DNA from: Thermorudis peleae
Lineage (GTDB): Bacteria > Chloroflexota > Chloroflexia > Thermomicrobiales > Thermomicrobiaceae
NCBI RefSeq assembly: GCF_000744775.1
Contig: NZ_JQMP01000001.1
Coordinates: 496,001 to 560,000 of the forward strand
Reading direction: 5' to 3'
DNA length: 64,000 nt
Part shown: positions 38,028 through 47,855 of the stretch, piece by piece
Position numbering within the stretch: position 1 is the stretch's first letter
How the letters are laid out: the number at the start of each line of letters is the position of its first letter
Translations under genes and position numbers: made by a program
The notes under the pieces: generated by a model
Databases searched by the model: none
Told to the model about the DNA's origin: nothing
Seen by the model: only the letters and a program-made list of their open reading frames with translations

Positions 38028-39209
38028 TCAGATAGGAAGGGCACTATCGCTTATGCGTGCTAGCCCGAAGGGTGGCAGCGCACCCAGTGGCCAGCGCCCC
38101 GATTGCAGCAGCGCACCCGCCCAGCGCGCCCGCTCGACGACTGACTGGCCAAGTGGTCGCTGGCGCTGTTCCCATACGTCAAGGGCCTGCGCTAGTCCGA
38201 CCGAATGCGCTTGCAGAGACTGAGCCAGTTGGAAGGCGTCCTCGGCCGCCTTAGCCGTACCAGCTGCTACATGTGGGCGCGGCCGGAACGCCGCATCACC
38301 GAGCAGGCAACATCGTCCCCGCACCATACGCGGTACTGCGACATCAGCAATGCCATCGATAAACGGCTCGTCCGTCAGGGCAACACATTCGGCCAGTGGA
38401 GGTGGAAGCATGGCTTGCGCATCTACGTGCAGACGCACAATGTGCTCATGGGCCACGAAGCCAGTTGGTACGGAAAGTGCAAAGCGTCGCCCATCACGGC
38501 CCAGTAGCAGGTCATCCAGTTGCTCGGGAGACACAGAGCGATACCACAACCAATTGAGCAGTCGCGCCGCTGGTTCAACTCTCCCGTCGCGATCAGGCAC
38601 TGGGTAAGCGACCACGTGACTCGTGGGTAGCAGGACATAGGTGATCGCCTCCTCAAATAAACTCCGTGTTTGAGGACTCAGGCGGCACACCGGCACTACG
38701 CCACGCCAGGCAATATACCCAGCATGCTGCGGCGTATTCCCCGGAGCAATCACCGTGCGCCCAAAAGAAGAGACCCCATCAGCAAACACGACGAGATCTC
38801 CTTCAGCTTCAGTTCCATTGGCAAAACGCAGCTTCACCCGGTACTCGTCTTGCATCACACCAACACAGGTAGCATCGAGCTGATAACCGCTAGCGTCGAT
38901 GAGTTGGAGGAGACGTCGATAGAGCGTGGCATACGATGTCGCCCACCAGCTCGTTGGTCGTGTAGCAACGAGCCGTCCACCTGCATTCAAATACTGTACG
39001 CGTCGTAACGGCACGCCGAGCATGCGAAGCACAGTAGGATCGCTCCCACCAAAGGGACGCACAGTAGCCGGGTGCAGGACAATGCCAGCACCACGATCTT
39101 CCAGCAGCGTAGCAGACCGCTCAAAGACCGTGACATCATGACCAGCTCGGCTCAGCCAGACTGCCGCATTGAGGCCGCCCAGCGAACCACCAACAATCAG
39201 GATCCGCAT
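38028..39209 (-). CDS. FAD-dependent monooxygenase, 2,6-dihydroxypyridine 3-hydroxylase-like
   Basis: This is a 393-residue group A flavin hydroxylase. The ADP-binding loop is VGGSLGGLNAAVWLSRAG, the second FAD motif is LLGDAAFRPRPHVAAGTAKAAEDA, and VFADGVSS is the DG motif. The Arg-Pro-His-Val-Ala-Ala-Gly variant resembles NicC-unrelated DHPH enzymes that hydroxylate 2,6-dihydroxypyridine. The start ATG lies 15 bases after the M24 gene, last in the five-gene molybdenum-hydroxylase operon. A phenolic or hydroxypyridine substrate is inferred. Confidence 0.82.
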   Translation of the reverse strand: MRILIVGGSLGGLNAAVWLSRAGHDVTVFERSATLLEDRGAGIVLHPATVRPFGGSDPTVLRMLGVPLRRVQYLNAGGRLVATRPTSWWATSYATLYRRLLQLIDASGYQLDATCVGVMQDEYRVKLRFANGTEAEGDLVVFADGVSSFGRTVIAPGNTPQHAGYIAWRGVVPVCRLSPQTRSLFEEAITYVLLPTSHVVAYPVPDRDGRVEPAARLLNWLWYRSVSPEQLDDLLLGRDGRRFALSVPTGFVAHEHIVRLHVDAQAMLPPPLAECVALTDEPFIDGIADVAVPRMVRGRCCLLGDAAFRPRPHVAAGTAKAAEDAFQLAQSLQAHSVGLAQALDVWEQRQRPLGQSVVERARWAGALLQSGRWPLGALPPFGLARISDSALPI

Positions 39210-39224
39210 CAATCGCTCTCTCAG

Positions 39225-40379
39225 CTACTCGGCGACAGTGCACCACTCGCGCCCGAAGTCGCCAATCCCCTCACATCCCGTCGCCGTTACGATGACTGTG
39301 TCCTCAAGCTTGACATGCCCTACCTCGGGATGACGATACTCTGCCTCAATCGACACCACCATCCCTGGCTCGAGCGCATCAACAGCTTCAGCGTTGAAGA
39401 TCGGCAGTTCATTACTGACGAGCCCAAGTCCATGAGCAATGAAGTTTCCACCATCAGCCCAGCGACAGGACCGGATCGCTTCCCAGCCTAATCGATGGAT
39501 CTCCTGTCCACGCACGCCTGGGCCAAGTGAACCTCGTACCCGCTCCTGCACCGCCAGGCAAGCAGCAAAGAGTTCCTGCGCCACAGCTGGTGCCTCGCCA
39601 AGTGAGGCCATCCGTGCTAAATCCGCCAGGTAGCCATCGTATTCTGCCACCGTATCCACTTGCAGGATGTGCCCTCGCTCCCAGGGTATATCTCGCGGAA
39701 ACCGGTTATAGCTTGGGCCAATCCCCGCGAAGGTAAAGATGCGATGCACTCCTTCCTCGACCATCGCCCGTTCCAGGCGTTGCTCAACCGCGCGAGAGGT
39801 CTCTCCTACACGCCCAGCCTCAAGCGTCGCTCGAATCGCTCGCGCCGTCCGCTCATGAACCTCACGCATCAGCGCGAGCTCTCGCGTCGTCTTGACTGCC
39901 CGTGTCCGAGCAAGGGCAAGCGTGGCATCAACGAACGTCGCTTCCGGCAACTCTGTCCGTAGCACCTCGAACGCTTCAAGGGGCAAGAAGGCTTTCTCCA
40001 CGCCGATTGTCCCGCCACTCAGTCCCAACCCGCGAATCTGCCGCGCTGCCTCGCGTGCTACTAGCCCGGCAACGCTACGCCGCAACTCGGGCACCCAGAC
40101 GCGCTGCTCCACCCACATTGGGCCAAAGGCTTCTAGCGCCTGAACCTCATCGACATCTGGAACGGAGACTCCGATGTAAACGCTCTGGGCAAAATTGCGG
40201 CGGGGCATCACCAGCATCGGCACGTAATGCGACAGCCCGATTGGCTCAAGGCGCTGAAAGGTTGGCAAGTAGTATCCACCGGTAAGATAGCGAACATTGT
40301 GCCGGCTGGTAGCAAGTAACAGGTCTATGCCCGCCTCGTACAATTCGCGTTCCAGCCGTTCTGCCATAAACGGATACAT
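39225..40379 (-). CDS. M24-family metallopeptidase / Xaa-Pro peptidase or creatinase-like hydrolase
   Basis: This is a 384-residue pita-bread-fold protein. The creatinase N-terminal domain (about 1-150) precedes the catalytic domain. All five metal ligands are visible: two Asp spaced by eleven in VDTVAEYDGYLAD, His in GNFIAHGLGL, Glu in VSIEAEY and Glu in KLEDTVIV. An amide-cleaving role in a ring-degradation pathway is possible because it is wedged between molybdenum hydroxylase and flavin hydroxylase genes. Simple dipeptide hydrolysis is the alternative. GGAGGTGAAGCG precedes the ATG. Confidence 0.82.
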   Translation of the reverse strand: MYPFMAERLERELYEAGIDLLLATSRHNVRYLTGGYYLPTFQRLEPIGLSHYVPMLVMPRRNFAQSVYIGVSVPDVDEVQALEAFGPMWVEQRVWVPELRRSVAGLVAREAARQIRGLGLSGGTIGVEKAFLPLEAFEVLRTELPEATFVDATLALARTRAVKTTRELALMREVHERTARAIRATLEAGRVGETSRAVEQRLERAMVEEGVHRIFTFAGIGPSYNRFPRDIPWERGHILQVDTVAEYDGYLADLARMASLGEAPAVAQELFAACLAVQERVRGSLGPGVRGQEIHRLGWEAIRSCRWADGGNFIAHGLGLVSNELPIFNAEAVDALEPGMVVSIEAEYRHPEVGHVKLEDTVIVTATGCEGIGDFGREWCTVAE

Positions 40380-40400
40380 CGCTTCACCTCCACGCTCGGT

Positions 40401-42836
40401 TCAATCACCGGTTCGGGCTTGTCGTCGCGCTTGGGCTTCATCGATCCAGCGTAGTAGCTTTTCTGGTGTGACCGGCACCTCATTGATCCGCACACCAAAG
40501 GGAGCAAGGGCATCCTCCAGAGCTGCACAGACAACCGCTGGCGTCATCATTCGACCACCTTCGCCAGCACCCTTGATACCGTAGGGAGTAAACGGCGACG
40601 GTGTCTCCTGATGGTCAATCTCAACCCATGGTACTTCCATAGCTGTGGGAATCAGGTAGTCAGCATAACTGCCGGTCAAGAGTTGGCCATCCGGCCCATA
40701 GACGTACTGTTCATACATTGCTGTCCCAAGCCCTTGTGCCACGCCACCAATGATCTGGCCGTCAAGTGAGCGTGGATTGACAACAGTGCCAGCATCATGG
40801 ACCGCAACGTACTTTAGGAAGCGATGCTGCCCGGTCTCAACGTCCACCTCAATGGCAGCGATATGACAGGCGTGACCGACGAAGGGATAGAAGACACCGA
40901 GGCTCTTACGATCAGGTGACGGCTTGGTTGTGTAGGGATGATCAAACGTGTAGTCGGCTTGTAATCCACTCTCTTCAATATCGGGTGGCAAGTCGAGCTT
41001 GAAAAGGTATGCCAGTGTTGCCACATCTTGAAGTGAGACGGCTTTCTCTGGCGCACCGCGTACGCGAATCATGCCATCAACGAATTCAAGATCTTCCGGA
41101 GCAGCTTCAAGCTGATGACTGGCAATCTTGCGCATCTTATCCTTAACACGTTGGGCCGCGCCACGTACCGCTCCCGTTACCATAATGGTGAAGCGGCTGC
41201 CACCCGGACCGGTCGCCGGCAAACCACGCGCTGAGCTTCCATAGATCACGCTCACCTGACTGGGATCGACGCCGAACTCTTCAGCCACAACTTGGGCAAC
41301 GACGGTCTCCGGACTCTGCCCCCAGAAAGCTTGGGAATAGAGCGTAACTGTGATGCTGCCAGCCGGATCTACCCGCACCGTTGCACTCTCCGGGCTGGAG
41401 GTGATACCCGTTGGCTGGTCAAACCAGAACCAGAACTCGGTCGCGCTGAAGACACTCCGCTCCTGGGCAGTAATCAGCCCGATACCCACGTAGCGCCCCT
41501 CTTCACGAGCCTTGCGCTGCATTGCACGGAGACCATCATAATCGGCGAGGGCAAGCGCTTTGTCTAACACCCCAGCATAGTTACCACTGTCATACATGTT
41601 GCCAGTCGGAATCGTGTAGGGGAACTCGTGTGGCTGAATAAAGTTCTTACGCCGGATCTCAGCCGGATCCATGCGCAATTCACGAGCAACAAGATCGACC
41701 ATCCGTTCAACGACCCAGTTGGTCACTTCAGAGCCGAATCCGCGGTACGCCCCTTGCTGACATTTATTTGTCAGAACGGCAGTCAACTCGTATTGGACGC
41801 TTTGGATCTTGTACGGTCCAACGACTTGTGCCAATGAGTTGCCATGCGTACCAACACCAAATTGGATATACGCTCCATAGTCATCGATGACATTAATGCG
41901 CAAACTCCGCAGCGTTCCATCGCGCATAGCGGCCATTTCGACCTCATAGATACGATCGGAGCCATGGTGATCAGAGGTCATGATGTTATCGAGACGATCT
42001 TCAACGAATTTCACTGGGCGTCCGGTCAGCTTCGCCAACATCCCAGCCAGAATCGGCACGCGCACTGCCCAGAACTTCGAGCCAAAGCTGCCGCCAGCTG
42101 GACACGGCACCATATCAAGCTTGTTTGATGGAATCTTGAGGGTGTTGGCAACCAAAAAGAGCAGGAAGGTAAAGGTCACGGAATTGCAGTAGATCGTCAT
42201 CATGCCAGTGGCGGGATTGTACTGCGCAACTGCTCCGACTGTCTCAAGTGGCTGCGCGCCGGAGCGGTGCCAGCGCAGTTGATCACGCACAACAATGTCC
42301 GCTTCAGCAAAATCGCGTTCGACATCACCAAAGGTGAAAACTCGGTGATACACCACATTACTGCCGAGCGCGTCATGCACAAGCGGCGCTCCTGGCTGCA
42401 TCGCAGCAATCGGATCAACCACTGGTGGAAGTGGCTCATACTGAACATCGATTAGCTCACAGGCATCTTCAGCGATGTAGCGGTCGGTAGCGACCACAGC
42501 AGCAACCGGCTCACCGACATAGCGCACTTTGTCGACTGCCAATACCCACCAGGTGTGCTTCGAGGGGTCAGGGCCAAAGTCTGGCATCGGGTTTGTCAAC
42601 GCGGTAACGTCTTTCCCCGTGACGACGGCGAGGACACCGGGCAATGCCTTCGCCCTGCTCGTATCAATTGAGATGATGCGCGCGTGCGCCAACGGGCTGC
42701 GCAGCACCGCTGCATGGACTATTCCTGGCAGAGCAAGGTCAGTGACATAGCCGCCGCGCCCGACGAGCAGACGTGGGTCTTCAACACGCGGAATGCTCTG
42801 CCCGATCCACTTTCGTGCTGGTGCTTGAGCTGTCAT
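40401..42836 (-). CDS. Molybdenum hydroxylase large subunit (xanthine dehydrogenase / CoxL family)
   Basis: This is an 811-residue molybdopterin-cytosine-dinucleotide subunit. The segments GGSFGSKFW, GAYRGFGSE and the catalytic Glu in KGAGEGGRM are visible. The active-site loop reads AYRGFGS, not the AYRCSFR loop of true (form I) CO dehydrogenase, so this is not a CO oxidiser. Such enzymes hydroxylate N-heterocycles, aldehydes or purines with water as oxygen source. AGGAGGGACC precedes the ATG, and it lies 9 bases from the small-subunit gene. Confidence 0.9.
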   Translation of the reverse strand: MTAQAPARKWIGQSIPRVEDPRLLVGRGGYVTDLALPGIVHAAVLRSPLAHARIISIDTSRAKALPGVLAVVTGKDVTALTNPMPDFGPDPSKHTWWVLAVDKVRYVGEPVAAVVATDRYIAEDACELIDVQYEPLPPVVDPIAAMQPGAPLVHDALGSNVVYHRVFTFGDVERDFAEADIVVRDQLRWHRSGAQPLETVGAVAQYNPATGMMTIYCNSVTFTFLLFLVANTLKIPSNKLDMVPCPAGGSFGSKFWAVRVPILAGMLAKLTGRPVKFVEDRLDNIMTSDHHGSDRIYEVEMAAMRDGTLRSLRINVIDDYGAYIQFGVGTHGNSLAQVVGPYKIQSVQYELTAVLTNKCQQGAYRGFGSEVTNWVVERMVDLVARELRMDPAEIRRKNFIQPHEFPYTIPTGNMYDSGNYAGVLDKALALADYDGLRAMQRKAREEGRYVGIGLITAQERSVFSATEFWFWFDQPTGITSSPESATVRVDPAGSITVTLYSQAFWGQSPETVVAQVVAEEFGVDPSQVSVIYGSSARGLPATGPGGSRFTIMVTGAVRGAAQRVKDKMRKIASHQLEAAPEDLEFVDGMIRVRGAPEKAVSLQDVATLAYLFKLDLPPDIEESGLQADYTFDHPYTTKPSPDRKSLGVFYPFVGHACHIAAIEVDVETGQHRFLKYVAVHDAGTVVNPRSLDGQIIGGVAQGLGTAMYEQYVYGPDGQLLTGSYADYLIPTAMEVPWVEIDHQETPSPFTPYGIKGAGEGGRMMTPAVVCAALEDALAPFGVRINEVPVTPEKLLRWIDEAQARRQARTGD

Positions 42837-42845
42837 TGGTCCCTC

Positions 42846-43331
42846 CTATCGCGATGTCACAGCCAGGCGTTCAGCAGCCGCTTGGATTGCCTCAACGATG
42901 AACTGGTAACCAGTGCAGCGACAGAGGTTGCCGGCAATCGCTTCCCGGATTTCATCCCGTGTTGGATGCGGATTTTGCTGCAATAGCTCATAGGCACGCA
43001 GCAGCATACCAGGCGTACAGAAGCCACACTGAATGGCCTGCTTTTCACGAAATGCTTCTTGGAGGGGGTGCAGGTTGCTATCGCGCGCAAGTCCCTCAAC
43101 GGTCATAATCTGACAACCATCTGCCTGGACAGCAAAGAGCAAGCATGACCGCACTGTCTGGCCATCAAGGAACACCGTGCATGCACCACAAACCCCATGC
43201 TCACACCCCACATGAACGCCAACATAGCCAAGGTGGTCGCGCAGAAAATCAGCAAGCAAGAGCCGTGACTCAACTGTCGCTTCATACGGGGTCCCATTGA
43301 CTGTCACGGTGATATGATGTCGATCAGCCAT
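42846..43331 (-). CDS. Molybdenum hydroxylase [2Fe-2S] small subunit
   Basis: This is a 161-residue electron-transfer subunit with two 2Fe-2S clusters: a plant-type one (GCEHGVCGACTVFLDG...SC) and an alpha-helical one (CGFCTPGMLL...CRCTGY). The ATG at 43329-43331 lies 4 bases after the medium-subunit stop. Electrons pass from molybdenum through this subunit to FAD. Confidence 0.93.
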   Translation of the reverse strand: MADRHHITVTVNGTPYEATVESRLLLADFLRDHLGYVGVHVGCEHGVCGACTVFLDGQTVRSCLLFAVQADGCQIMTVEGLARDSNLHPLQEAFREKQAIQCGFCTPGMLLRAYELLQQNPHPTRDEIREAIAGNLCRCTGYQFIVEAIQAAAERLAVTSR

Positions 43332-43335
43332 GGCA

Positions 43336-44211
43336 CTAGCTCCTCCCCTGAGCACGCTGTGCTGCTTGGCTTAATGCACGCCGTACAAGCACAGCAGCAA
43401 TGCGTCGACGGTAGTCAGCCGAGGCATGGATATCCGAAGCTGGATCGATCTCCTGTGCGGCAAGAGCCCCAGCCGCGCGGAACTGCTCGTCGGTCGGCTC
43501 CGCGCCAGCAAGCGCCGCTTCAGCTTGGCGTGCCCGTACTGGTGTTGGCCCAACGCCGCAAAGCGCAAGCGCTGCCTGCACAATCCGTTCACTCTCGTCA
43601 AGCGTCACTTGGGCAGCAACGCCAACAATTGCGAAATCACCGTGCCGGCGTGACAATTCGAGAAATGCCGTGCCCGTGTGCGGCGGCATGCGAGGAATAC
43701 GTACTGCAATCAACATCTCATCTGGCTCAAGAGCAGTCATCAATGGACCAAGGAAAAATTGATCAGCTGAGATGACGCGCTCTCCACGCGTGCTCCGCAC
43801 AACGAGCTCAGCTCCCAAAGCCAAGGCGACAGCCGGAATCTCAGCTGCAGGGTCTGCATGGGCAAGCGTGCCGCCAATTGTCCCCCGATGGCGGATTGTT
43901 TCATGACCAACAAGTGGTAGGGCATCAGCAAGGAGCGGGACAGCAGCACTGAGCCGATGATCACGTTCGGCCGCCGCCTGGCGTAGCATTGCCCCGAGAA
44001 CAAGGACTCCATTTGCATCGTTGACAAACGATAGAGCTGCCACCCGGTTGAGATCGATGAGGACGCGTGGCTGGGCAAGACGAAAATTCATCATTGGCAC
44101 CAAGCTCTGCCCACCGGCGAGTGGCTTTGCATCTGGGGCATGGTGTGCAAGGAGGTGGAGCGCTTCATCAAGGTCACGCGGGGCAAAATAGGAGAAAGCA
44201 GCAGGTTTCAC
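43336..44211 (-). CDS. Molybdenum hydroxylase FAD-binding medium subunit
   Basis: This is a 291-residue FAD subunit. The PCMH-type fold is shown by AGGQSLVPMMNFRLAQP and the second motif IGGTLAHADPAAEIP, where FAD contacts lie, followed by the CO-dehydrogenase flavoprotein C-terminal domain. The start is GTG 44211 with GAGGAGGA upstream. It is first in the M-S-L operon order. No maturation genes (xdhC, coxDEF) are nearby. Confidence 0.92.
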   Translation of the reverse strand: MKPAAFSYFAPRDLDEALHLLAHHAPDAKPLAGGQSLVPMMNFRLAQPRVLIDLNRVAALSFVNDANGVLVLGAMLRQAAAERDHRLSAAVPLLADALPLVGHETIRHRGTIGGTLAHADPAAEIPAVALALGAELVVRSTRGERVISADQFFLGPLMTALEPDEMLIAVRIPRMPPHTGTAFLELSRRHGDFAIVGVAAQVTLDESERIVQAALALCGVGPTPVRARQAEAALAGAEPTDEQFRAAGALAAQEIDPASDIHASADYRRRIAAVLVRRALSQAAQRAQGRS

Positions 44212-44738
44212 GGCAGATCCTCCTCAGTCTCTGACATGCTAGTTGCTCAATAGTGGTGGGAGATCACGGCCAGTCGAAATACCTCCTTCCACCCTCAGTT
44301 GTGCGGGGATATCGCTACCAGACAACCTTAGTCGGGCAGAGCAACCCTGTCAAGGGAGGAATGGCCATACAACAAGAGCACATCTGCCCTCACCATGCAC
44401 ACGATTACGTAGCCGGTGTATGTCATTACGGCACTTAGCTCTCCATTGCATTCTCGTGCTTCCAGAGCCCTTCGTGAACGAGACCAGTAGATGCCATATC
44501 ACTCTCAGCTCTCGGCAGTCGTCTGCATGTCGCTCACTCCCGTGCATCATCGCGTCTACAGGTGCTCAGTCTCAGCAGGTTTCACCTTCAACCTCGAACG
44601 ATCTTCGGAAAGCTGAGCACAGAAAGCAAGAAAGCACTCGCTGGGAAGCAAGGCGCCACAGACGGTAACGGCGAGAGAAGAGGAACATGGAGAAGAGAGG
44701 AGACGGTAGCGGCATTGCGGGTATAGACAGAGAGCAAG
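44212..44738 (-). other. Intergenic region between the Mo-hydroxylase and flavin-oxidoreductase genes
   Basis: About 525 bases; the open frames in it look random. It should carry the promoter for the five-gene operon, but no clear hexamer pair was found. Confidence 0.3.
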
Positions 44739-46064
44739 TTAAGCGTAGGGATAAATGCCCTCTAGATTTGGAGCAAGATGCGTTTGTAAGGACGCTAGGT
44801 CAATCGCTGGAAGTTGGCAGCCAGCGGTGTATGCGAGCGAAACAGCATGGGCTGCAGCGACACCCATTCCCACACATGGTCCCATCACCCGAGCACTTGA
44901 GAGCGCTAAAGGATCAGCATCGATGCAACGGCCAATAGCGAGCACGTTGTCGAGTTCGGCCGGAAGGAGCGCGCGGTAAGGGATGGTGTAGTAATGCCCA
45001 TCGGGCAAAGGCTGCCATTGATAGTGAGCCTGGCTATCATGCAACTCAACCGGCCAGGCCGCCCGAGCAATCGCGTCGGGGAAGCATCGCCCTGTCTGGA
45101 CATCCTCAAGGGTAAGCATGGCCCGGCCCACGATTGTCCGTGTCTGCCGGATTCCTGGTAAACCAAGTCGACGCGCCCGTGCTTCTCCAAATACAGCCGG
45201 ATATTCTCGCCGCAAGAGCTCGAGCGCTCGTTCGACCTCAACACGCGCTGCACGTGCCTCTTGCCAAAACCCGAGAGGATCAAGTGGGGTGCGCAGATGC
45301 GTAGCATTCAGTACAGCCAATCCCCGTGGCGGCAGGGGGAAGATTCGGCACTCTTCGCGCGTTAGCCCATAGCGCGGGCCGTGCTCCCGCAGCAGTTCCT
45401 CTGCTCGCCGGGCAACATCAGCTGGGTTTTCCCGTGCGGGGAACGCCACTGGCCCGACCACTGCCATTTGGGTACCATAGATCGGCTGCGCGCTCACCCG
45501 ACACGCAGCGCCGGCCAGCCAGGTTAGCGCAGCATCGCCTGAGGCATCGATAAAGAACGGCGCCTGGACATCGCACGCGCCAAAGCGCGTAGCAAAGCGT
45601 ACTCGTGTGATGCGCGCACCGTCTCGTTGGACAACATCGGCGACCGCTCCCAAAAGTAGCACGACCCGACAGGCGTTAAGCATGTGTTCGAAGACTCGCT
45701 CCAGTTCTGCCTCATCGTAAACGATGATGGTCGTTCGTGCCCGGCGTGAGTAGAGTGCCCAGCTGGCCTCGCGCTCTCGGAGCGTCTTGAGTAGCTCTGT
45801 TGCTAGCAACGGTGTCAACAGGCCTTGTGTTTCTGCAGGACCACAGCTGAACAGACCAGCAATCGTGCCAATCGGAACCCCGACTGCTTGCCCTCCAACC
45901 CAGGGGCACGCATCGGCCAGGAGGACACGGAGACCAAGCCGTGCTGCGGTGATTGCGCACGTGACGCCGCTCATACCCGCACCAACAACGCACAGGTCGA
46001 CGTCACATTCCCACCGAGTTGCCGCATCACGCCGCACTATCGTCATTCCGAGTTGCCCAGCCAT
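44739..46064 (-). CDS. FAD-dependent oxidoreductase (FAD_oxidored family)
   Basis: This is a 441-residue flavoprotein. The FAD motif VVGAGMSGVTCAITAARLGLRVLLAD is near residue 25, PWVGGQAVG follows it, and the C-terminus holds the second FAD contact (GRCIDADPLALSSARVMGPCVGMGVAA). This family includes many uncharacterised flavoproteins next to catabolic enzymes. The ATG at 46062-46064 has AGGAGGTACGGT upstream and lies 25 bases after the receptor gene, so they form an operon. The substrate is unknown. Confidence 0.8.
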   Translation of the reverse strand: MAGQLGMTIVRRDAATRWECDVDLCVVGAGMSGVTCAITAARLGLRVLLADACPWVGGQAVGVPIGTIAGLFSCGPAETQGLLTPLLATELLKTLREREASWALYSRRARTTIIVYDEAELERVFEHMLNACRVVLLLGAVADVVQRDGARITRVRFATRFGACDVQAPFFIDASGDAALTWLAGAACRVSAQPIYGTQMAVVGPVAFPARENPADVARRAEELLREHGPRYGLTREECRIFPLPPRGLAVLNATHLRTPLDPLGFWQEARAARVEVERALELLRREYPAVFGEARARRLGLPGIRQTRTIVGRAMLTLEDVQTGRCFPDAIARAAWPVELHDSQAHYQWQPLPDGHYYTIPYRALLPAELDNVLAIGRCIDADPLALSSARVMGPCVGMGVAAAHAVSLAYTAGCQLPAIDLASLQTHLAPNLEGIYPYA

Positions 46065-46089
46065 ACCGTACCTCCTGGCCCGCCTACTT

Positions 46090-47289
46090 CTAGACTTGCC
46101 GCGCCGCCTCATCAAGATATGAAAAGTCCACGAGATCGCTTGCCGGAATCATTGCCTGAATTTGACCCAAGTCACGCCAGAGTGCCTGATACTCGTCAAG
46201 GAAGCTGGTCGCAAAGCGCCCGTCCCGAGCAATCGGCGGCCAGGTCATCTGAGCATACAGTTGGTCGTCTTTTAGCGGCGTGTACTGCTTGAGGACAGCC
46301 GCAATCTCTTGCTTCCCAGCATCATTTCCTACCCGCTCGAAGTACCACGCAACACCACGGAGGTAAGCGACCAGGAACGCTACCGCGAGTGGTCGATCGT
46401 TAAGGAGTCGTGGACCGAACGTGAGGACATTCAGTGGCAAGCCGATGCCTGATGCCTGAGCAATATCTTGTCCTGGCACCAGCGCTGTTGCAGCTTTGAG
46501 CTGCTTCAGCGCGATTGTCACATATGGCTCAATCAGGAATCCTGCAGCGACAGCAGCATTTTGCAGCGCTGCGGGTACATCTGGTGCCCGCAGCGTCTGC
46601 ACCTGTACGTCTTTGAGCGTCAGGTGATGCTGCTCGAGCACCTTCTTCATTTCGAGCACATCGCCGCCACCGCTTGTCACAAGTGCAACCGTCTTGCCAC
46701 GCAGATCTTCAACTGAGCGGATCTGCCCGGAGTCACTGAGTGATTTCGGGACGCCGATCACGTGATAGCCACCGAAGTTAGCAGTAATGACTGTCTCAGT
46801 AACAGTAATCTTGAGCGGGACGCCTTGCTTGACGCCATTCACGAGGGCTCCACTGAGCCCACCCCCGACAATGTCAAGCTGCTGCGCGCCTAGCAAGGAG
46901 ATCGCCTGCCCGGGGTCAAGCGTTGCTGTAACGAGATCGACGGAAATGCCAACGTCACGGAACATCCCCTTATCGATGGCAATGAGCAATGCTGCATCGC
47001 TCGCGGTGAGGGCGATGCGAGCTTTGATGGTGCTCGCCTGCTGACCTGCCGGCTTGGCAGTACTTGCTGGCGTCGCTCTACTGGACGGCGTTGCCACGTT
47101 CGCGGGCGTTGTTGTCGAACTCGGCGTAACGGCCGCAACTCGGGTGGTCATGCTTGCAGTCGCCGCCGACACTGGTGTGGTGGACGTCGGTGTCGTCTGC
47201 TGGCCGCCACAACTTGCCAGGAGCGCGCTTACCGGCATAAGCGCCAGCCCGGCAACGGCTCGAAGCCACGCCCGACGAGTCATCACCAT
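46090..47289 (-). CDS. ABC transporter substrate-binding lipoprotein (NMT1/SsuA-like)
   Basis: This is a 399-residue receptor. A twin-arginine-like TRRAWLR start and hydrophobic core end in the lipobox LLASC. A Thr/Ser-rich linker precedes an NMT1/THI5-like binding domain (IDKGMFRDVGISVDLV, LRGKTVALVTSGGGDVLEM). Such receptors bind aromatic, sulfonated or pyrimidine compounds. No matching permease or ATPase gene lies in this region, so it would need a distant partner. ATG 47289 has GGAGGG 9 bases upstream. Confidence 0.82.
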   Translation of the reverse strand: MVMTRRAWLRAVAGLALMPVSALLASCGGQQTTPTSTTPVSAATASMTTRVAAVTPSSTTTPANVATPSSRATPASTAKPAGQQASTIKARIALTASDAALLIAIDKGMFRDVGISVDLVTATLDPGQAISLLGAQQLDIVGGGLSGALVNGVKQGVPLKITVTETVITANFGGYHVIGVPKSLSDSGQIRSVEDLRGKTVALVTSGGGDVLEMKKVLEQHHLTLKDVQVQTLRAPDVPAALQNAAVAAGFLIEPYVTIALKQLKAATALVPGQDIAQASGIGLPLNVLTFGPRLLNDRPLAVAFLVAYLRGVAWYFERVGNDAGKQEIAAVLKQYTPLKDDQLYAQMTWPPIARDGRFATSFLDEYQALWRDLGQIQAMIPASDLVDFSYLDEAARQV

Positions 47290-47855
47290 ATGCGTCGTCC
47301 CTCCTTCTCTACTCATACTCTCTCCAGCGCCCAAAGCCCCAGCTAGCGCTCATACCTGCGCAGTGTAGCCGAGCATTCGCCCTGTCCGCTAGCCGTGGCG
47401 TTCCCACGTTCTCTCGCGGTAACTGCTCTTTGAGCCTGTCCCATTGAAGGCCAATGAGACTGAGAGTGCCATCAGTGCAGGCTAATTTCTTCCCAAGATT
47501 CTTGGAGTCCAGATCAGCTTGATGGGAATCATGGCGATAAAGCAGCCGCCGCTGATAACCAAGCGAGCACAATTAGCTTGCATATCCCCGAACGTGCTCG
47601 GCCGGTACGATCATGTATCGAGCCTATGCTGGTTGCTGATGGAGGAGCATTGCCGTATACTGTGATAAGTTCAGTGAGATAAGAATAACCAATCATTCGC
47701 AGAGAAGGAACGAGAAATGGGTCACTTGGCGGACCTTACCGGAGGATAAATTGGGGAAAGAACCAAAGGACGCTGGTCGCGGAGCAAGTCGTTACGTGGC
47801 ATCGGCCGCGATGTCAAACGATTTCTCAGTACTATCCAGAGAAGGAGGGGAGTAG
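47290..47855 (+). other. Divergent intergenic region with promoter and short leader frames
   Basis: A divergent region between the receptor and esterase genes. It holds a good plus-strand promoter (47633-47661) and then a leader of about 190 bases with two short frames (47717-47749 and 47751-47855), each after a purine-rich ribosome-like site. The rest has no supported gene. Confidence 0.45.
47633..47661 (+). promoter_or_regulatory. Candidate promoter for the alpha/beta hydrolase gene
   Basis: TTGCTG (47633-47638) and TATACT (47656-47661) with 17-base spacing. The predicted transcript carries a leader of about 190 bases. Confidence 0.5.

Noticed and set aside
40401-43331. Possible CO dehydrogenase (coxMSL)
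   Set aside because: The subunit order and fold fit, but the large-subunit loop reads AYRGFGS instead of the form I AYRCSFR motif, so CO oxidation is not supported.
44243-44668. 141-codon frame between the Mo-hydroxylase and flavoprotein genes
   Set aside because: No ribosome site or recognisable pattern; lies where a promoter is expected.
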